Below are positions 57,390 through 64,000 of a stretch of 64,000 nt of DNA, piece by piece. Within the stretch, counting starts at the first letter, position 1. Every line of letters begins with the position of its first letter. The translations under genes and the position numbers were made by a program. Below the pieces are notes generated by a model, which was not told the DNA's origin, ran no database searches, and saw only the letters and a program-made list of their open reading frames with translations. The stretch covers positions 6,018,237-6,082,236 of the forward strand of contig CM035168.1 of NCBI GenBank assembly GCA_020205615.1. The letters are read 5' to 3'. The stretch comes from Panax quinquefolius. Its lineage: Eukaryota > Streptophyta > Magnoliopsida > Apiales > Araliaceae.

Positions 57390-60038
57390 GTGACGCCCCA
57401 AAATAGGTCCATTCCATCCAACCCATTCTCGAGTCGCCAAATACATGGTACGTAAACAACTACAACTTTATTATCACAACAATAAAATCGTGAGTTTAAA
57501 TACAAATATTATCTTCTAGACAATATTTATACTCAAATAAATCCTCATCACATTTATTGATACATTATTTTACAATAATGGTGAGGACTACTAAACAACT
57601 CTCTCTAGAACCTTCATTCCATACCCCTTACTAGTACTCGCTACATTCTCGCCTCCCGAGAAGAAAAATGGAACAACAAGGAAAAGGGTGAGCTCAACTA
57701 GCTAGCCCAAGAAGAATGTTATGACTAAGATAATATACAACAAATTATCGTTAGTCTCCAACAGGAAAAAAAATCGATAGAATACAATGACAACAAGTTT
57801 CGGATCAATATTCGCGGCAATGAAATAATAATTCATGAAAGAGTTACGTAGAGAATGAAATCTACTATAATCTATGAATTTAACGATCCATCATCAATAT
57901 TTTATCCTCAAACATCAATCAATATTCATCTCAAATCAAATATTCATCTTTGCACTACAAAGCCAAAGATATTCATCAATCGGTCATGTTCATCTCAACA
58001 CTGCTCATCTTTGCACTACAGGCCAAAGATATTCATCGATCGGTCATGTTTCATTTAAACACCGCCATCTTTGCACTACAGGCCAAAGATATTCAATAAT
58101 ATCATCATTTAAGGCGAGGGATGATGAAAATATTTTAAAGAAACGAATCCAAAGAAACAAAATGACAAGGATTAAGGATTAAGGATTCGTACTTTTGTTT
58201 TATCCATGTCCAACAATACCTCAAAAATAATCATAGTGGTGTAAAATTCAAGAATGATCAAAACATGATACAATCAAAGCTAGTATCCGAATAGATATTT
58301 TAGGCGAAAAGAAGAAATTTTATTTTTCGATGAATAGTCTTGATATCGTGAATAGTCAGATATCGTGAATAGTCTTATCAGATATCGTGAATAATCTTGA
58401 GTATCGTGAATAGTAACTCCAACACCAAAAGATAGAAATTCCACAAAAAAACATCTTCACGCTTCATTTAATAGTACTGTGAATAAGAACTCGTGAATAG
58501 TAACTCATGAATAGTAACTCGTGAATAGTAACTCATTAATAGTAACCCCATATGAAAAAGTTCCAAATTTGATAAAAAGTACCAACCAATATTTCAAAGA
58601 TAATGATATTGAAGAAATAATATCATTTGAGAAGAAAATAACATCCCTTACCTCAAAGAATCAAGATTTGGAAGGAAAGGCTCAAGTGATGCTTAATGAA
58701 ACTTGTATCTTGACAAAGAACTCTCAAAGTATCTAAATACTCACAAAATACGCTCAATAATATAGAGAGAAAGAGAAAACTTTGTTTCGTGTGATTTTCA
58801 ATTCTAACTTAGCCCTCTATTTATAGAAAATGTTAGCCCTACCAAGGCAGGACTTGACACCAAGCACCGATGGCTTTACTCGCTACTATTGCCACCCACC
58901 ACATTTGAAATAAAATTCAGCACATTTTTTTCACCAACCACAAGTGGGGCCCACTCAATTCTAGAATTTTCCACCAAAATCAATTATAAACCTAATTTCC
59001 GAATCGACACCTCTTAAAATTCACAACAAATCATTCGTGCATTTTTAATTCGGTTCAAAATTTGTGGACATATACTCAACTTATGTATGTATAACATACC
59101 CAAAAATTACCACAATCCAACGGTCGGGATTAAAATTATAACCCCCTTAATATATCTCAAACCCCGATTTGATTTTTAATACCTCCAATCCGATAAAATA
59201 CTTGATAAAACACCTCAACATTAATTCCTTCATTAATAACCACATAAATAAATCCATCATTTATATTCATATAAAATAAATATTTCCTTATCATATGAAT
59301 CAATAATTAATTATTCACAAATAATATTACGTAATCACATTTATGACAACCAGTCGCTCCCAGAAAGAGGGGCTTTCCAATAAGGATCTCTCTCATCTTT
59401 GCCAGCGCAATTAAGTGACCAAACCTCTCCTTAGATGTAACTTTCTAGACATTGCCAATAATGTTATCTAATAATATTATTCAAATAATATGAATTATTG
59501 ATCCGATAATGGAAATATCATTGTGCGACAATTATTGAAATGAAGAATAATATAAAATACCAACGCAAAGAATTATTGAATCAATAAAATAAACTATTGA
59601 ACAAGAATTCACTCGTGAAAATTATTGAGTAGTGCCATCTTACGTGCGAATCAATAATTCAACAATACTTGTAATACCGGTAAAGCATCGTCAAACACGC
59701 CAGACATCGTATTTTAACCAATGGGTATTCCAACGGTCTTAATTAGAATAACTACTGCCTGCTATTTATAACCACCCAAACTTTGTCATTTTCCTCATCC
59801 AATCGCTTTCATGGGGCCCACACACATGGCTACCGTCCGCATTTAATATTCCCTGACAAAGATTTAATATTCCACGACCAAACGAATATTCCCCGACAAC
59901 AATGAATATTTTATAACCACTTGCTTATTTTGCGTATTTAACCCTTAACTATCCACATTAATCAAATCAACCCTTACTATTTCAAAATAATAAATAAAGG
60001 AAATTCCTTTTTATTTAAAAAATTTTCGGGGTCTTACA
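57390..60038 (-). repeat. 5' LTR of Tekay-2
   Basis: Ends TTTCGGGGTCTTACA, 2649 bases. Same arrays as its partner: stem-loop motifs at 57940-58095 and CTCGTGAATAGTAA units at 58485-58540. High similarity to 50769-53374 suggests a fairly recent insertion, unless the small differences are sequencing errors. Confidence 0.93.
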
Positions 60039-60262
60039 GTTTCAGTGTCTGACCCTTAACCTTGGTGGAGAGAATCCCAAAATTTATGGTTGCATTTGAA
60101 TGAAACTCTTTGACTAGGTCACCATAAATTTGTGTGTTTACCTCAATACATTCTGAGAACCCTGTCTCCTTCACAAGTTCAAGAATATCCCTGAACTTTT
60201 TCTCAAATTTTTTGAACGACTTGGTTCCTAGCTGAATGCCAGTGATTACTCGTCAGTCTGCC
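60039..60262 (-). pseudogene. N-terminal fragment of the large retroelement ORF
   Basis: The minus-strand start at 60262 opens a frame with a TGA at codon 4, then SFKKFEKKFRDILELVKETG, VNTQIYGDLVKEFHSNATIN and ILSTKVKGQTLK up to the Tekay-2 insertion. Across the insert it joins in register with the frame ending at 50768. The pattern (a folded head, F-x-x-N, then V-x-G and an SxxDIN motif) is that of the plant-transposon-protein type domain noted at 48118. Confidence 0.7.
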
Positions 60263-63236
60263 ATTAGAGGATTCAAAGAGTATGGGTGTTAATTCGGAGA
60301 GATTTACGAGAGAAAGTTGATTGATATTTGGGTTATGGAGGTTTAATTTGATTTAAGCTTTGAAAGGATTCTAGGGTTTGAAAATGGGAGGGAGAGAGGT
60401 TCAAGAGGTTTTGATAACTTTTTGCAGATTTGAACCTGTCTTTATGGCAGTTCCTTCTTATACTGCATACGCTATGACCTGTCAACTAGTTATTGGTTGC
60501 ACGATGCCCAGTAATGAGCTGTAACTCCTCAGTAACTTGTCAGTTAGCTGTCTCTTTCAGAAGAGTGGATGTTTGATTGACGTGGATTGACCTTTGATCT
60601 CTTTAGTTCGTAGTGTAGCATGATAGGACAACAATTGACTCAACGTTTTCCTTTGTTGACTCAACGATTAATTCTCTGAAAGATGTTGCAGTGGATGATT
60701 TTGACACTTTTCCTCATGTTGAAACTGCATAGCTCAACCACTGATGTACCCCAAGCCAGTTTGGGTACTTAAGTTCTGATGTGCGTTTGCAGATGTCTTT
60801 CAAACTCAGATTAGAACTAATCTCCTCATACTTCAGAATGGTAGAGCAATTGTCTCGTTCTTCCAAGCTCCTCATGAGCTAGAGTGTCTTCTGGTAAGTC
60901 TGCGATCGTCGAGTCTGCTTATGCGATTGTTGAGTTTTTACTACAATTGTTGAGATTGCATCATGATTGTTGAGTTCTCTCAAAACTCTATTCTATAATC
61001 GTTGACTGAATTGGTCCTTGAGATGAACTTTACTAAGCATTCCTTCTAGGTCAAGGTAGCTCAGGAAGGGCCAACCTCTTAGAGTGAGCTAAGGGTCAGG
61101 TTTTTCCCTGAGGCGCTTTCCAGATGAAATACTTTGGAAGTGATTTGCACTGATATCTCATTTGACCTTTTCTGTTGGGGAGTCCCTCTTCCAACTTTAG
61201 ACATTTGCACTGGCTGCAATTATGGCGTCCTCCTGCTCTTGTACTACGATCAGATGTTTGATCGTAGGTACTCCATGATTTTGAGTTGGGTGGCTGAAAG
61301 GATATCAGTAGTACATTTTGAGACGTTCCAACTGACTATGGATCTTCATTTGGTTCATCAGCCATAAAGTTTTGGGACTCTGTAGCTGGTACACAGCTTC
61401 ATAATATATCTCTGATGGTTTAGAGCTTATGTCGCATTAATGATTCTTTGCTCCCCATAGTTGATCTTCGCCTTCTTAGAGACATAAGTTTTTCTTCTTC
61501 ATGTGTAGCAGAAGGCAACCACGCATATCTCATTCTGGCTGAAGTCATTAAATCTTCTTGTATCGTAGAAATGGCATTTTCAGGGTTGATCATTCTACGA
61601 TCCTTTGACAGCACTACGAACGTAGTATTCCTTGTCAGTTTGTGTTTGTTGAGTTTTGCTCCCATAATGAGTTCCTTATGATTGATGCTCGATGATCTTC
61701 TATAGTCAGCTTCCTTAAGGATTCTTCTCTTATGACATGCTTTGCATGATTGAGCATATAAGACCCTTTTCTTCTTTTGTTGAATGGCCTGCTTCCATAC
61801 AAAGATCAGCAGCCATGTGAGCTTTATTCAGATTAGCTCAGCAAGTCTTCAAGAACAGGCTTTGACAAATAGGAGTTTTATCATAATCATTTCTGAACAG
61901 TCTTAAGCCTTCTGCTGGTTGAATTTTCTTGACTGAAGTCTTCTGCTTCAACATTCCTTAGTGTGGTCAGATGGATCAGGTACCTGCAGGTTATCAATTT
62001 CTATTTTTGGTACCCATGATTAAATGGGTCTTGCTAGGTTAGTTTACTAAACCCATGTTCCTCATATATTTGGATAAACATCATATTGACCACCATCAGT
62101 CGTATTCATGCATGTACTTCATTTAGATAATACATTTTGAGATGCATAGTGGTGAGTGTGAGAGAAATCTGTCATTTTAATAAAACACTCTTTTCCTTGA
62201 TGGTTTCATTATATGCTAAGTTATGATCACACAGTTTAAATGTTCACAGAGAGAGAATCAGCTCTACGATTTATTAGCATCTAGTTGATTCATGGAGGTG
62301 ATCGGTTTATGAATCTTCAAGATTCTCTTGTAGATCCGATCATGCTCGTGTGTAGGTCATTAAACACTTAGACCATAGGATGTACAAAGCACATTAACCC
62401 ATCAAAGAAAGATTTCTTCACATTCAATCGACCTGTGAGGCTCTTAAAACCAATTCAGATCTCTTTTAAGTTATCATCTTCAACCTAAAACTTGGATGGA
62501 GAGAAAGTTCATAGACATTTGAGTTTCTATCATTAGTGTACTTTCTCTCTTTACCATTTTAGATAGATTATGAATATTTGAAGGAAAACTGTTATAGTTC
62601 ATGAGTAAAGTGCAAATATGATGTTCATATCTATGTTAGCGAGGAACCGTACCTTTTTACTGTTGATTTCTTAACAGTCATTTATCTTAGATATACTGAG
62701 TTTAGGCATTGATGTGCATGTTTTCTCATTTGCTTCTGACAGCCAGTTACTCCAGTTGATCTTCAGTCAATCAATCGTGGTCTTGAATATAAAAGCTAAG
62801 AGAGTGTCAGCATCTCTAATTCTTTGACATCCTTGAGTTCATAAGATTTACATCCAGCTGTAGTTTGACTAGACACATGTTTGAGAAGTTCTTCTTTCTT
62901 CTCTGGATAAGCATTTCTTAGCATGTATGGTCTTTTCATCTTTTCAGGCTGGTGGATGTTTGATTCTTTTCTGTTGATGTCTCTTGAGCTTCCTAGTCTG
63001 GTCTTCAGACTACAAGATTGACCGCGGGAAAGAATTGGTCTTGTTGATATGGCAATCAAGAACATGGACCAATCTGAAAGCGATTTGTGTATATATACAT
63101 TTACTGCACCTGATATTTCCAACGTGTGAGCTCATATGCATACAACAAGTAACTTACTACTAAACTAAGTTTAGAATAATGCTTGTGCCTAGGATCAGAC
63201 TTAAAGCGATTAGCTTTTGAATATAGCATGAGAACC
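60263..63236 (-). other. Three-kilobase leader of the large element, no recognised gene
   Basis: This lies between PBS and ORF start where gag-pol would be expected. I see no gag, protease, integrase or RT motif in any frame. GT/CT-rich text with repeated GTTGAG and CTACGAT words lies at 60900-61650. An open frame of 108 codons at 62796-63122 (minus) has no recognised domain. Confidence 0.5.
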
Positions 63237-63249
63237 TGCTATGATACCA
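63237..63249 (-). other. Primer-binding site of the large element
   Basis: TGGTATCATAGCA on the minus strand directly after the LTR end CTAACA plus two bases. Initiator tRNA-Met type with a changed tail. It sets the orientation and 5' end of the element. Confidence 0.7.
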
Positions 63250-63251
63250 AT

Positions 63252-64000
63252 TGTTAGTTCCTGGTAGGCACAATAGATCTAGAAGGGGGGGTTGAATAGA
63301 TCCCTTTTTAATTTCAAAACTTTTCTGATTTATTTTGTATTGCTAATAATTTAGCATGTGACAAACATAAGAATCTTTTCAAGCACAACGGAATAAGTAA
63401 AAGATCCCCTTCATTGATATATTCATAATCATACATACATTGTTCGTAGAGTTAGTTCAGTGATAAGCAGTTATAACATACATAGCAGTTATAGCAGTTA
63501 ATGTACATAATGTAAATGACATAAAGTAAGAGACACAAGGGGTTTTAAGTGGTTCAGAGACTCAAGCTCCTAATCCACTCTTCTTCTTTCAACTAGCAGG
63601 ATTTCCACTAAAGAAGGGCAGCACCCTGAATCACTAAGATTCCTTCAAGGCCAGCAGCCTTGGGACTTTGGTTCACTAAGAACTCTTCAAGGCCAGCAGC
63701 CTTGGAACTTCTCTAGTTCCCTAGGAACTCTTCAAGCCCAGCAGGCTTGGAACTTCATTTAGTCCCTTCGGACAAGGACCCCTCAGGCCCTGGCTTCTTT
63801 TTGTTGAGTTGTTTGTTTATTTGTTGGAGTTGGTCTTTGAGTTGCTAAGATGTCCAGAAGCTCTCGAACATCTTCTCATATTAGCGACTTGGCGTGATCA
63901 TCCTTGAAGTGCGGTTGAGTGTTGCATGATGCTCGGCTTCTTGATTACTCAACCACTTCTATGATCCCTTGATGAACCGCTTGAAGATCATTCCTCTTGA
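63252..64000 (-). repeat. 5' LTR of the large element, cut by the window edge
   Basis: It starts TGTTAGTTCCTGGTAGGCAC and contains AGAAGGGGGGGTTGAATAG, wording common near the 3' end of LTRs of large plant elements. At 63630-63760 three imperfect units of CTCTTCAAGGCCAGCAGCCT (about 50-55 bases apart) form a short array. The remaining LTR lies outside. Confidence 0.65.

Larger units (their letters stand above)
50769..60038 (-). mobile_element. Tekay-2: complete-length Ty3/gypsy element with two LTRs and TSD GTTTC
   Basis: GTTTC stands at 50764-50768 and again at 60039-60043, directly outside the termini. The 3' LTR is 50769-53374 and the 5' LTR 57390-60038. PPT is at 53375 and PBS at 57375. 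The internal 4.0 kb has, in element order, gag, protease, RT/RNase H scraps, integrase and chromodomain, all with many frame breaks and most of RT deleted, so it cannot move by itself. It splits the ORF of the larger element between codons for LSTKVKGQTLK and LSSSDINQCL. Confidence 0.95.

Noticed and set aside
62796..63122. 108-codon minus-strand frame right after the PBS of the large element
   Set aside because: No motif, and no sign of a gag-like composition; mentioned in the leader entry but not called as a gene.

Overview
This is a window of plant nuclear DNA, almost certainly a eudicot. It holds two intron-containing or secreted-protein host genes in an AT-rich background, and the rest is plant LTR retrotransposons (Ty1/copia, and Ty3/gypsy of the Tekay/Del chromovirus type), solo LTRs, MITEs and microsatellites. 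There are no operons, no rRNA or tRNA genes, and no bacterial or phage signals. The species cannot be named from the sequence.

Layout. 1-12.2 kb: a decayed copia element (copia-1, + strand, 5987-12035 plus tail). It is broken by the LTR, primer site, accessory ORF and gag start of a gypsy element (- strand, 1127-5986) and, separately, by a solo LTR (7512-10252). The gypsy gag is itself cut at 1126 by another LTR that runs off the left edge. 12.2-13.7 kb: a G-rich degenerate minisatellite, split by a foldback MITE and a (TG)n(TA)n tract. 14-20.8 kb: the gene island, with a secreted glycine-rich protein gene (+, 15120-15980) and a four-exon acyl-CoA-binding protein gene of the ACBP3 type (-, 18022-20681). 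21.7-31.3 kb: foldback and Stowaway-type elements, then three solo LTRs of one family nested inside each other, each with a target-site duplication. 33-45 kb: a copia element (copia-2, +) whose coding region is split by a Tekay-like element (-, 35967-43262). 45-64 kb: a large retroelement in - orientation (PBS at 63237, PPT at 47822). In this window it carries one long decayed ORF and no gag-pol, and that ORF is split by a complete Tekay-like element with a perfect GTTTC duplication (50769-60038).

The two host genes have no visible functional link; they are neighbours in a gap between repeats. The repeats record a layered insertion history that can be ordered from interrupted reading frames and duplications. 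The in-frame stop codons I read in the two longest decayed ORFs are all TAG or TGA, none TAA, which fits C-to-T decay of methylated repeats. Many differences between LTR copies are 1-4 base changes at CG-rich spots and may partly be consensus errors. The least ordinary objects are the triple solo-LTR nest, the single-ORF large element, the coiled-coil-like ORF between PBS and gag of the first gypsy element, the copia with its protease cut out in frame, and the G-rich minisatellite.
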